Below are positions 16,626 through 24,634 of a DNA stretch of 64,000 bases, piece by piece. Within the stretch, counting starts at the first letter, position 1, and each line of letters begins with the position of its first letter. The notes beneath the pieces were generated by a model. It was not told the origin of the DNA and ran no database searches. It saw only the letters and a list, made by a program, of their open reading frames with translations. Made by a program: the position numbers and the translations under genes. Origin of the DNA: Rikenellaceae bacterium (lineage in GTDB: Bacteria; Bacteroidota; Bacteroidia; Bacteroidales; Rikenellaceae); assembly GCA_009783565.1 (NCBI GenBank), contig WRDF01000001.1:124001-188000 (forward strand), in the 5' to 3' direction.

Positions 16626-17693
16626 CTATTTAATCACATACACAAGTTTCACTCCCACATTCGTGGGGCCGACGTAGGTTTTACGGAAATTCCCCAACGC
16701 ATCGGCGCAACGGTGACACTCGTATTTGTCATGATGCATGAAAGCCACGCCTGCGCCGACGTTGAACTCCATGCCCCAGCGCGCGTTCCATGCCCAATGA
16801 TAACCCCACGACACGCCGCCGCCCACGGCCCGGCCCGCGTAGCGGTACTCACGCTCAAAGAGCATCGGTATGTTCCGCCCGCCGATGTTGTACTGCCACA
16901 AGAAAGCGTGCGCACCGAAAAAATGACCGTTGAAACGCTCGCACAGCCAGTAGCGGAACTCGGTCCGCCATATCCGGTGCGCAAGTTTGCTGTTGTTTTC
17001 ATCCGTGCCTTCGCGCCGCCAGCCATTATAACCTGCCACGAGGTCGAGCGACGTGCGGTGACCCAATCCGATCTCCAATGAAAGGTTCGGCGCAGCGGCT
17101 GCGACACCGTATAATACGTTGGTTTTAAGCAGGACAGACGGCAGTTCGAGCGAGAATTCAACGCCCGTCGCGCGGATCTCCGTCACCATCGGAATGAAAG
17201 TCCGTGCGGGATAGCTGAACCGTCCGTCGTGAGGCGTTACGTTAACTATCGCATCGCGGCGCACACCGGCCGTGCGCGTATTCATAATATTTGCACGCAC
17301 TTCGTCCTCGAAACCGGCGAAATCGTTTCGCACGACAGGCGGTGCAGCCGGCGCGACCCGAATAACCGCCGGAGCAGCAGGCTCGACCGGCGTGAGAATT
17401 ATGTGACTGCCGCGTATCGTCCATGCGCGGTTAGAACCGGCGAACATCTGGTCGAGCGCCTGGGTGAGCGGCAGCGGATTATCGGAGAGCGTGACCGTAC
17501 GTTCGACGTCGAAGCCCGTGTGATTCACGGCGAACAGATAATTCGTCTGCTCGATGATCGTCGCCATGGCGTCTTTTATCGTGATGTGGCGGGCCGGGAA
17601 CGTGATCTGTTCCGTCGGTCTCTGCGCCTGCATCTCTCCTGTCACGAACGCCGTCAGCACAGCGACGCAAAAAAGTATTTTTTTCAACTGCAT
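16626..17693 (-). CDS. STN domain fused to DUF3575 outer-membrane protein
   Basis: A 355-residue exported protein. After the signal peptide an STN (secretin/TonB short N-terminal) domain spans about 27-100 (ITFPARHITIKDAMATII, then QALDQMF), followed by a Pro/Ala linker. A DUF3575 domain follows from about 185 (LLKTNVLYGVAAAAPNLSLE, LHW/YVIK-type end), a predicted outer-membrane barrel-like fold found in fimbrial loci. STN domains normally sit on TonB-dependent transducers and pass a signal to FecR-type anti-sigma factors. Here the upstream genes are FecR and an ECF sigma factor, yet there is no TonB plug or receptor barrel. The combination suggests surface signalling coupled to fimbrial biogenesis (inference). 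Confidence 0.85.
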   Translation of the reverse strand: MQLKKILFCVAVLTAFVTGEMQAQRPTEQITFPARHITIKDAMATIIEQTNYLFAVNHTGFDVERTVTLSDNPLPLTQALDQMFAGSNRAWTIRGSHIILTPVEPAAPAVIRVAPAAPPVVRNDFAGFEDEVRANIMNTRTAGVRRDAIVNVTPHDGRFSYPARTFIPMVTEIRATGVEFSLELPSVLLKTNVLYGVAAAAPNLSLEIGLGHRTSLDLVAGYNGWRREGTDENNSKLAHRIWRTEFRYWLCERFNGHFFGAHAFLWQYNIGGRNIPMLFEREYRYAGRAVGGGVSWGYHWAWNARWGMEFNVGAGVAFMHHDKYECHRCADALGNFRKTYVGPTNVGVKLVYVIK

Positions 17694-17709
17694 TTGTCTT
17701 CCGAAAAGT

Positions 17710-18786
17710 TTACTCTATGTATAAGGTATCGCCCTCGATGCGATATGAGAATAGACAGCTCGTAGCGCTGAGAATGTCCATCGTCTCGCTCAGAGTCTCG
17801 TCGCCTGAAAGAGAGAACATGTAGCGTTCGTCGCCGAGTTCCTTTCGCGTGTTATTGAGCGTGATGCCGTAGCGCGCCGCGATTTCGTCGAGAATCAGAG
17901 ACAACGGAGCATCGTCAAACGACAGCGCGCCCATCGCCAACGTCCATTGCGGCGGTGTGAGTTCATCGTCCGCGAGTGGACGTACATAGATCTCGCCCGT
18001 TGCAACGTCCAGCACAACAAGATTTCCGGCGGTGATATGGCGCACCTGCGAGCGACGCGTTTCGAGCCTTACTTCGCCGTGATAGAGCACAAGCGTGGCT
18101 AATTCGGCATCGGGATGATCGGCAAGCACGAATGACGTGCCGAGAACCGTGACGCCCAAGTTCGGCGATTCGACACGGAATGCCGCCTCGTCCGTTTCCG
18201 TACTCCGCACGTCGAAAAATGCCCGGCCGCCATGCAGCGTCACCTTGTCGCGCGCCTCGTAGCTCAGTACGCTTCCGGCGTGCAGCGTGACGCTCGAATT
18301 GTCGGGCAACACGTGTTTATGATGCTCGTGTGCCGAAGCCGAAAAAACGGCGAGTTCGGCAGGCGCTTGTGGCGCAGAACCGTTATTGCCTGGCTGCAAC
18401 GCATATCGCACTCCTGCAAATACCAAAAGTACAGCCGCCGCACTTCCGGCCGCTATCACCGTCCAACGCCGCCGGGCATTGCGCCGTCGCAAGCCGACTT
18501 TCTGTTTAAGTTCGGCCTTGTGGCGCTGTGCTTCGCGGAGAAGCAACTCTTCCGCAGTTTCATACCGGTGATTTAATTGTCGCAACAGGCGGTGCACTTC
18601 CTCGTCCGGAGCAGAATCCTCAGTCACGTAGTGGTAGAATGCCTTCTCGACGGCGCGCTCTTTTGCGTCTTGGTCCTCCGGTCCGAGCAACCACGCACGT
18701 AGCTTATTTTCGAGTTCGGCATCTGCGCCGCCCGAAAACAATAAATCGGCTAACAGTGTAGCCTTTTCTTCTGCCGAGAATTTCAT
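17710..18786 (-). CDS. FecR-family anti-sigma factor
   Basis: A 358-residue inner-membrane regulator. It has a cytoplasmic sigma-binding N-terminal region (1 to about 110, with basic QKVGLRRRNARRRW), one membrane segment at about 119-137 (VIAAGSAAAVLLVFAGV), the FecR domain (about 160-255: LPDNSSVTLHAGSVLSY, VLGTSFVL), and a C-terminal STN-like DUF4974 domain (SFDDAPLSLILDEIAARYGI). It holds the ECF sigma factor encoded 205 bases upstream inactive until signalled by an STN-bearing outer-membrane protein, here most simply the next gene. Confidence 0.92.
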   Translation of the reverse strand: MKFSAEEKATLLADLLFSGGADAELENKLRAWLLGPEDQDAKERAVEKAFYHYVTEDSAPDEEVHRLLRQLNHRYETAEELLLREAQRHKAELKQKVGLRRRNARRRWTVIAAGSAAAVLLVFAGVRYALQPGNNGSAPQAPAELAVFSASAHEHHKHVLPDNSSVTLHAGSVLSYEARDKVTLHGGRAFFDVRSTETDEAAFRVESPNLGVTVLGTSFVLADHPDAELATLVLYHGEVRLETRRSQVRHITAGNLVVLDVATGEIYVRPLADDELTPPQWTLAMGALSFDDAPLSLILDEIAARYGITLNNTRKELGDERYMFSLSGDETLSETMDILSATSCLFSYRIEGDTLYIE

Positions 18787-18930
18787 TTTTCTATTTTTAC
18801 ACTCTACGTATATATAATACTCGGAACTGCCGTCGAATTGACAGCCGTACTATAACAAAATGCGATACCGGGTCGCAGAACTTGAAAAAGGGAAAGGGAC
18901 GACAATCAAGGAAAGCCCGCAATGACAATT

Positions 18931-18952
18931 ATTTTCCGGCAAGCCGGAAAAT
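18931..18952. repeat. Short inverted repeat (CCGGCAGGC/CACGCGTG family remnant)
   Basis: ATTTTCCGGC-AA-GCCGGAAAAT is a perfect 10-bp inverted repeat followed by ACGCATGTGTGC, resembling the repeat units at 40141 and 54866. The 205-base gap between the sigma and FecR genes also contains a GCCCGCAATGACA half unit at about 18914-18926. Nothing else is visible there. Confidence 0.7.
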
Positions 18953-18991
18953 ACGCATGTGTGCAATAGTTTCGGAAAAAATATTCGTGTG

Positions 18992-19534
18992 TCACGACAA
19001 AAGTCTGTTCTTGATGTTCTTACGTGCACGCGAGAGGTGTTGTGCGGCGTTGTCGGTCGTAATGCCCATCTCGCGGGCTATCTCTTCGTTAGACAAACCG
19101 TCGAAATAGAGCTGAAACACCCGGCTGCGGATTTCGGGCATACGTTCGATGGCGGCCTGAACCAATGTCTTGACCTCTTGTTCTTCGAGGCGTGCGATCG
19201 GATTCTCGCTTGTGTGCAGGCGGTCGTACATATCTTCGACAGTTTTCTCGTGAAACCGTCGTTTTTCGTATATATGTCTCAGCGCACTGTTGCGCGCGAT
19301 GGTATAGAGATATTGCTTGATATTTTTGTCGGGATCGATCTGTACACGCCGTTCCCACACCCTTGCGAAAATCATCTGCGTGAGTTCGGTCGCTTCCTCC
19401 GACGAACCTGTCAGTTTGGAGAGAAAAAGCCTTATAGGCTTGAAGAAATTAAGATACACTTGCTCGAAAGCATCATGATCGCCATCTCTTAACTTCCTCA
19501 GAGTCAATGCGTCTATAACGTTATTTTTTCCCAT
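18992..19534 (-). CDS. RNA polymerase ECF sigma factor
   Basis: A 180-residue ECF sigma factor of the Bacteroidota FecI-like group. Region 2 is at about 10-75 (DHDAFEQVYLNFFKPI, QMIFARVWERR) and region 4 at about 115-170 (RSRVFQLYFDGLSNEEIAREMGI). The ATG at 19534 (MGKNN) is chosen over an in-frame start at 19600, because the -7 box TATCTTTG at 19564 lies between them. It is first in the module with FecR, STN-DUF3575 and DUF3868/OmpA. The TGA stop is directly followed by CACACGAAT, as at several other genes here. Confidence 0.93.
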   Translation of the reverse strand: MGKNNVIDALTLRKLRDGDHDAFEQVYLNFFKPIRLFLSKLTGSSEEATELTQMIFARVWERRVQIDPDKNIKQYLYTIARNSALRHIYEKRRFHEKTVEDMYDRLHTSENPIARLEEQEVKTLVQAAIERMPEIRSRVFQLYFDGLSNEEIAREMGITTDNAAQHLSRARKNIKNRLLS

Positions 19535-19563
19535 AACAAGCGTATTTATGCAAATCGGATATG

Positions 19564-19571
19564 CAAAGATA
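19564..19571 (-). promoter_or_regulatory. Sigma-factor operon -7 box TATCTTTG
   Basis: On the minus strand TATCTTTG sits 30 bases before the ATG at 19534, with TTG about 18 bases further upstream. It is consistent with the primary-sigma consensus. Confidence 0.55.
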
Positions 19572-19651
19572 TATAAAATATCATAAAAACAATCATTCAA
19601 ATATCAAAAAACGACAACGACCTCATGCAAAACGCGTGAAAATTATAAAAA

Positions 19652-19682
19652 TTGCGAAACCTCAAAAAAATTTATACATTTG
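19652..19682 (+). promoter_or_regulatory. GH20 promoter (TTG-N20-TACATTTG)
   Basis: TTG at 19652-19654, 20 bases, then TACATTTG at 19675-19682 fit the Bacteroidetes consensus. The gene starts 50 bases downstream. Confidence 0.65.
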
Positions 19683-19731
19683 TGGTTTGAGTTAGCGTTA
19701 TAGAAAAAACATTAAACAATAAAAAGAATAA

Positions 19732-21402
19732 ATGAGTATGAAGAGATTGATCGTAATGTTGTGTGCCGCAGCGTTTTGCTGTAATATTTGCGCCACTCGC
19801 GCTGCTGATAACACGCGCCTGGTCCCGCGTCCCGCATCGATGGAAGCGACGGGCGGAACATGGGTGGTCGATAGTCCGTTGACCATAGTCTATCAGGAAG
19901 AAGACCTGCGTAGAACGGCTGAAATTTTTGCCGCCGATATCGAAAAAATATTAGGCTACAAGCCGGCGTTGCAGCGAACCGCACCGGCGACTAACCGCAC
20001 GATAACACTCTCGACTGGAGACACCCGCGACGGATTCACCAATGACGAGGAGTACATTCTCACGGTCGCGCCGAACGGTGTAACGCTGAAAGGTGCAACG
20101 AGTGCAGGAGTCTGGTTCGGTCTTCAAACACTGCGGCAGCTGCTTGCGGGCAATGCACAGTGGACGACCCGCAACGGTGTCGTAATGGCGACGTTCGCAG
20201 TTCCGACGATGACCGTGCACGACAAGCCGTCGTTCGGCTGGCGCGGCGCGATGCTCGACGTTGCCCGCCATTTCGCCGATAAGGAGGATGTCAAAAGGTT
20301 TCTCGATATGATGGCTATGCACAAGCTCAATACGTTCCATTGGCACTTGGTGGAAGATCAGGGCTGGCGCATAGAGATCAAGAGCCGCCCGGAGCTGATG
20401 GCCAAAGCGTCGGTGCGCACCGGGACGCTCATAGGACATGGTGGGCGGCCGCCGTTCGTCTATGACGACATTCCATACGCGGGAGGTTATACACAGGACG
20501 ACATCCGCGAAGTGGTGGCATACGCTGCCGAGCGCCATATCACTATCATACCTGAGATTGAAATGCCCGGCCACGTGAAGGCTGTGCTGTACGCTTATCC
20601 CGAATTGGGTTGCACGGGAGGTCCGTATGAGGTGTGGCGTCGCTGGGGAGTGACTCCGGAAGTTTTTTGCGCCGGTAACGACGAGGTGTTTGCGCTGCTG
20701 GAAGACGTACTGACCGAAGTACTCGAACTTTTCCCGTCGAAGATCATACACATCGGCGGTGACGAGTGTCCGAAAGACCGCTGGAAAGAATGCGAAAAAT
20801 GTCAGGCGCGCATTAAGGCCGAAGGTCTGGCGAACGAGTATGAACTTCAAAGTTACTTTATCCGCCGTATGGAGAAATGGCTGAACGAGCGCGGTCGTAT
20901 TATCATCGGCTGGGACGAAATACTCGAAGGCGGCCTTGCGCCCAACGCGATGGTGATGTCGTGGCGTGGTCACGCTGGCGGCGTAGCGGCGGCTTCGAAG
21001 GGTCACTATGTCGTGATGGCGCCGAACACACACGTCTATCTCGACTACTATCAGTCGCGCCCCGTCGAGAATGAACCTCCCGGAATCGGCGGATTCCTGC
21101 CGTTGGAGAAGGTATATCAACTCGACCCGTATAATGAACTAACGCCCGAACAGCAAAAATATGTCGTCGGTGTGCAGGGCAACCTTTGGCGCGAATACAT
21201 GAAGACGATGTGCCACACGTACTACATGGCTCTGCCGCGTCTGGCGGCGATTGCCGAGGTGGGATGGTCGCACCACCACCATGCGAAGGACTTCGAGGAT
21301 TTCGTCGATCGTCTTTCGATCATGCGCCTGATGTACGAAATCTACGGCTTCAACTACGCCCGCCATATCTGGGAAGGTGGCGGAAGACTGCCGAGGGAGT
21401 AG
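19732..21402 (+). CDS. Beta-N-acetylhexosaminidase, glycoside hydrolase family 20
   Basis: A secreted enzyme releasing terminal GlcNAc/GalNAc from glycans such as mucin or chitobiose. The 556-residue protein has a signal peptide ending CATRAAD, a GH20b lead domain (about 28-155) and the GH20 barrel from about 160 (SFGWRGAMLDVARHF, LNTFHWHLVEDQGWR). The catalytic Asp-Glu pair sits in HIGGDECPKDRWKEC (D344, E345), and the conserved WDEILEGGLAP and VQGNLWREY follow. The ATG at 19732 or 19738 may be used. It is a single gene with its own promoter and lies next to the sigma/FecR module only divergently. Confidence 0.96.
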   Translation: MSMKRLIVMLCAAAFCCNICATRAADNTRLVPRPASMEATGGTWVVDSPLTIVYQEEDLRRTAEIFAADIEKILGYKPALQRTAPATNRTITLSTGDTRDGFTNDEEYILTVAPNGVTLKGATSAGVWFGLQTLRQLLAGNAQWTTRNGVVMATFAVPTMTVHDKPSFGWRGAMLDVARHFADKEDVKRFLDMMAMHKLNTFHWHLVEDQGWRIEIKSRPELMAKASVRTGTLIGHGGRPPFVYDDIPYAGGYTQDDIREVVAYAAERHITIIPEIEMPGHVKAVLYAYPELGCTGGPYEVWRRWGVTPEVFCAGNDEVFALLEDVLTEVLELFPSKIIHIGGDECPKDRWKECEKCQARIKAEGLANEYELQSYFIRRMEKWLNERGRIIIGWDEILEGGLAPNAMVMSWRGHAGGVAAASKGHYVVMAPNTHVYLDYYQSRPVENEPPGIGGFLPLEKVYQLDPYNELTPEQQKYVVGVQGNLWREYMKTMCHTYYMALPRLAAIAEVGWSHHHHAKDFEDFVDRLSIMRLMYEIYGFNYARHIWEGGGRLPRE

Positions 21403-21426
21403 ATAAGTTTCAATTATACACACGTG

Positions 21427-21511
21427 CGTCATTGCGAGCCTGAAAGGCGAAGCAATCCAGACTTTTTCGAGAGACTGGATTGCTTCGGGCTATACAGCCC
21501 TCGCAATGACG
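21427..21511. repeat. GTCATTGCGAG inverted repeat (copy 3)
   Basis: The left arm CGTCATTGCGAGCCTGAAAGGCGAAGCAATCCA pairs with TGGATTGCTTCGGGC...GCCCTCGCAATGACG. The outer bases match perfectly, while the inner GCCTGAAAGGC and GGGCTATACAGCCC are different subtypes. It lies between GH20 and the UbiD gene, ending about 20 bases before the UbiD start. Confidence 0.92.
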
Positions 21512-21532
21512 TTTTTTGAGTTCAAAACTTAA

Positions 21533-23356
21533 ATGAAAGATTTTATCTCTGAACTGGAACGGCAGGGCGAACTGGTGCGCGTGAGTGCGGCGGTCGATCC
21601 GGTGCTGGAAATCGCCGAGATAGCCGACCGCGAGGCTAAGCGGCCGGGAGGAGGGCGTGCGCTGTTGTTCGAGAATACGGGGACGGAATTTCCCGTGATA
21701 GTCAATGCATTAGGTTCACAGAGACGCATTGCGTTGGCGCTCGGTGCAACGCCCGATGAGATTGCGGCGCGTATCGACACGCTTTTCGGCAAGGTGCTTG
21801 CGCCGAAATACGGTCTGGGTGAAAAACTGCGGATGCTGCCCATGTTGGGCGAGATGGCCCGCTGGTTTCCGAAAATCTCCAAGAAAAAAGGCGAGTGCCA
21901 GCAGGTCGTATTGCGCGGCGAGGAGGCGCGGCTGAGCCTGCTTCCCGTGCTGAAATGCTGGCCGCATGATGGCGGACGGTTCGTGACGCTGCCGATGGTG
22001 AATACAACAGACCCCGACACAGGCATGCGCAACGTGGGCATGTACCGGATGCAGATCACCGGCGAGCGCACGACGGGTATGCATTGGCACGTGCACAAGA
22101 CAGGCGAGCGGCACTATCGCGCGTGGGCGCGGCACGGCGGGCGAATGCCCGTGAGCGTATGTCTCGGCGGTGATCCGGTTTACACCTATGCTGCCACCGC
22201 TCCGATGCCCGACAATATGGACGAATATCTGCTGGCGGGATTTTTGCGCCGTCGGGCGGTGAGGCTTGTGAAATGTCTGACGAATGATATTTACGTTCCT
22301 GCGGACTGCGATTTTGTGATAGAAGGGTATGTAGACCCCGCCGAACCGAAATTCACGGAAGGGCCTTTCGGCGATCACACGGGGTTCTATTCGCTTGAAG
22401 ATCAATATCCTACGTTCCACGTGACGGCTATAACGCATCGGCGCGGGGCGGTATGGCCGGCGACGGTGGTTGGTGTGCCGCCACAGGAGGATTTTTATAT
22501 TGGACAGGCCACCGAGCGTATCTTTCTTGCGCCGATGCGTTTTGCGCTGCAACCCGAAGTCGTCGATTTACTGATGCCTGCGGCGGGTACGATACACAAT
22601 CTCGCGCTTATTTCTATCGACTGCGCTTACGCGGGCCAGGCGTTCAAGGTCGCATCGTCGATATGGGGCGCGGGGCAGATGATGTTCAATAAGATATTGC
22701 TGGTGACATCTGCGGCGGACGGCTTGCGTGACATGCGGACGGTGGCGCGGCTGATGCGCAACGCCGACCTTCGTGAGGACGCGATGTGGGCGCGCGGGGT
22801 TCTCGACATACTCGACCACGCTACGGCTACGCCCGGCGCAGGCGGTAAATTTGCGCTCGATCTCACGGTGGGGCGTGCGGATAAGCAGCCTTTTGCACCC
22901 GATGTTTTGACACCACCTTGCTGGGCAGAGTCTATCGATACGTCGATGGCGGCAGAGTGGGGTGCGGTGGTTTTGCATGTCGCGCCTGAGGCTGTGTGTG
23001 ATGCGGTCGAATGGTTGGCAGACAGCGGTTTGCGAGATGTGAATTTCCTTGTGCTGGCCGACCCGGCGACACGTGGGTTGACGCCCGAAGAATTGCTGTG
23101 GTTTGTGCTGGCTGCTGTCGATCCCGCGCGCGACATGCGTATGCACGGCTCGACGCTGGTCATAGACGCGCGCACGAAAGCGCCATATCGGGACGGTTAT
23201 CCGACGCGCGTGCCGAATGTGGTTGTCAGCGATGCGGCTACCCGCGCGCTCGTAGACAGCCGTTGGCCGGAGTACGGATTGGGCGACCATATCGCCTCGC
23301 CCTCAGAACGTTATGCCGCTCTTGTATACGGCGATGGGGCGGAAATAAAAATATAA
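21533..23356 (+). CDS. UbiD-family decarboxylase (probable menaquinone pathway)
   Basis: A 607-residue UbiD-type (de)carboxylase dependent on prenylated FMN. The family core is visible: VGMYRMQI, HWHVHKTGERHYR, and the FTEGPFGDHTGFY motif carrying the conserved E/D residues, then RMAP-like region ending near WPEYGLGD. Long UbiD forms of about 600 residues in Bacteroidota are generally assigned to decarboxylation in menaquinone biosynthesis, which fits an anaerobe. The substrate is not provable from sequence. A flavin prenyltransferase (UbiX) is not in the window. The gene converges on the tandem-thioredoxin gene across a shared terminator. Confidence 0.9.
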   Translation: MKDFISELERQGELVRVSAAVDPVLEIAEIADREAKRPGGGRALLFENTGTEFPVIVNALGSQRRIALALGATPDEIAARIDTLFGKVLAPKYGLGEKLRMLPMLGEMARWFPKISKKKGECQQVVLRGEEARLSLLPVLKCWPHDGGRFVTLPMVNTTDPDTGMRNVGMYRMQITGERTTGMHWHVHKTGERHYRAWARHGGRMPVSVCLGGDPVYTYAATAPMPDNMDEYLLAGFLRRRAVRLVKCLTNDIYVPADCDFVIEGYVDPAEPKFTEGPFGDHTGFYSLEDQYPTFHVTAITHRRGAVWPATVVGVPPQEDFYIGQATERIFLAPMRFALQPEVVDLLMPAAGTIHNLALISIDCAYAGQAFKVASSIWGAGQMMFNKILLVTSAADGLRDMRTVARLMRNADLREDAMWARGVLDILDHATATPGAGGKFALDLTVGRADKQPFAPDVLTPPCWAESIDTSMAAEWGAVVLHVAPEAVCDAVEWLADSGLRDVNFLVLADPATRGLTPEELLWFVLAAVDPARDMRMHGSTLVIDARTKAPYRDGYPTRVPNVVVSDAATRALVDSRWPEYGLGDHIASPSERYAALVYGDGAEIKI

Positions 23357-23358
23357 AA

Positions 23359-23390
23359 ACGAACCCCGTGCTCGGTAGCGCGGGGTTCGT
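23359..23390. terminator. Bidirectional terminator between UbiD gene and thioredoxin-like gene
   Basis: The arms 23359-23368 and 23381-23390 (ACGAACCCCG/CGGGGTTCGT) form a 10-bp stem. The minus strand continues with TTTTATATTTTT and the plus strand with a weaker CATTTTA. It serves convergent transcripts. Confidence 0.85.
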
Positions 23391-23410
23391 GCATTTTACA
23401 GACCTTTGGT

Positions 23411-24559
23411 TTACAGCCCTTCAAGGTCTTCGAGCAGAGCTATGATATCGGGGTTCGACGGGCGCACGCGCATGTCGTCATCCACGATCTTGCCCTCCTT
23501 GTCGAGCAGTATGAAGCGCGGAATGCCGTTCAGGCGGTAGAAACTCAGGAAATCGTTCATTTCGGGGCCGCACCATAGTTGCACGCCGCCCATACCGCGC
23601 TCGCGCACCATCCGTTGCCACGCTTCTTTATCTTGGTCTCTGGATATGGCTACGAACGTAATATTGCGTCCGTCGAACCTTTCTTTCAGCACTTTAAGGT
23701 GCGGGATTTCCCGCAAACACGGGCCGCACCATGTCGCCCAGATGTCGATCAGCACATAGTTGCCGCGCAGGTCGGCGAGCGAAACCTGCCCGCCGTCTAT
23801 GCTCTCGAAAGTGAACCCGGCTGACTGCATTCCGCGAATATCTTTCTTCGGCATCCCCCGCTGTGTGTATTCGAGCGTCTGCTCGGGGGTGAACCGCCCC
23901 TCGATCACGCCGTCCATAATCTCGTATATATCGGGATTCGACGGGCGCACTGTCGATGGATTGATCACGCGTCCATCGGGGCCGATAAGAATGAAACGCG
24001 GGATACCCCTGATCTGAAATTGGTCGGCAAAATCGGACGACTCGCCGGCCCAGAGTTGCACGCCGCCAAGCTCCCGCTCGCGCACCATTTTCTCCCACAC
24101 CTCGCGGTCGCGGTCGAGCGAAATGGAGACGAACACGATGTCGCGCCCGGCCATTTGCTCGGCCAACCGTTCGAGGTGCGGTATCTCCTGTATGCATGGC
24201 CCGCACCACGTCGCCCATGCGTCGATGTAGATGTATTTGCCCGCGAAGTCGGCGAACGAGACCTCGCGTCCGTCGAGGCCTTCGAAAGTAAATGAGGCGG
24301 CCATCGCCGAGCCGCTATCCAACCCTTGTCTGAACCCCATTTCGGCTAGTTGCTCGGGCGTAGCGCCTGCGACAATGGTTCTCCACACGGTGTCTCCACT
24401 CGGAAGGATGAGCGCCTGTCGTGTGACGTTATCTTCGACGGACACGGTAACGATATTGAGTTGCGGCTCTGGCTCTGTTTGAACTTGCGCTTGCCTTTGC
24501 GTGGCGCATCCGACCGCGAGGCAACAGATGAATATCGGAAGAAAAGATTTAATTTTCAT
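23411..24559 (-). CDS. Lipoprotein with two tandem TlpA-like thioredoxin domains
   Basis: A 382-residue protein with a lipobox (LAVGC; mature Cys18 from the ATG at 24559; an in-frame start at 24589 is less likely). Two similar halves follow, each with FTFE-DG-VS-AD-GKY/NY, the redox motif WATWCGPC, EIPHL, GGVQLW, GIPRFIL and RPSNPDI. The halves are clearly an internal duplication. Both CGPC motifs are intact, so each could act as a disulfide reductase/oxidoreductase at the periplasmic or outer-membrane face. It is last in the SusC/SusD operon, suggesting a link with import or folding of disulfide-containing or cytochrome-like substrates (inference). Confidence 0.9.
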   Translation of the reverse strand: MKIKSFLPIFICCLAVGCATQRQAQVQTEPEPQLNIVTVSVEDNVTRQALILPSGDTVWRTIVAGATPEQLAEMGFRQGLDSGSAMAASFTFEGLDGREVSFADFAGKYIYIDAWATWCGPCIQEIPHLERLAEQMAGRDIVFVSISLDRDREVWEKMVRERELGGVQLWAGESSDFADQFQIRGIPRFILIGPDGRVINPSTVRPSNPDIYEIMDGVIEGRFTPEQTLEYTQRGMPKKDIRGMQSAGFTFESIDGGQVSLADLRGNYVLIDIWATWCGPCLREIPHLKVLKERFDGRNITFVAISRDQDKEAWQRMVRERGMGGVQLWCGPEMNDFLSFYRLNGIPRFILLDKEGKIVDDDMRVRPSNPDIIALLEDLEGL

Positions 24560-24584
24560 AGTGTAAAGGTAATTTTTCAAAACT

Positions 24585-24622
24585 GTCATTCCTGTCGTTC
24601 CGTCAGGAGCGACAGGAATGAC
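24585..24622. repeat. 13-bp inverted repeat GTCATTCCTGTCG
   Basis: The arms 24585-24597 and 24610-24622 are perfect complements, GTCATTCCTGTCG and CGACAGGAATGAC. They lie between the BACON lipoprotein stop and the thioredoxin lipoprotein start on the minus strand. No T-run follows. The ends GTCATT/AATGAC resemble those of the GTCATTGCGAG elements. Confidence 0.8.
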
Positions 24623-24634
24623 AAACTGTTAATA

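Noticed and set aside
24585-24622. 13-bp stem as an intrinsic terminator inside the SusC/D operon
   Set aside because: The stem is strong but is not followed by a T-run on the minus strand, and the next gene continues in the same direction, so it is listed as a repeat.
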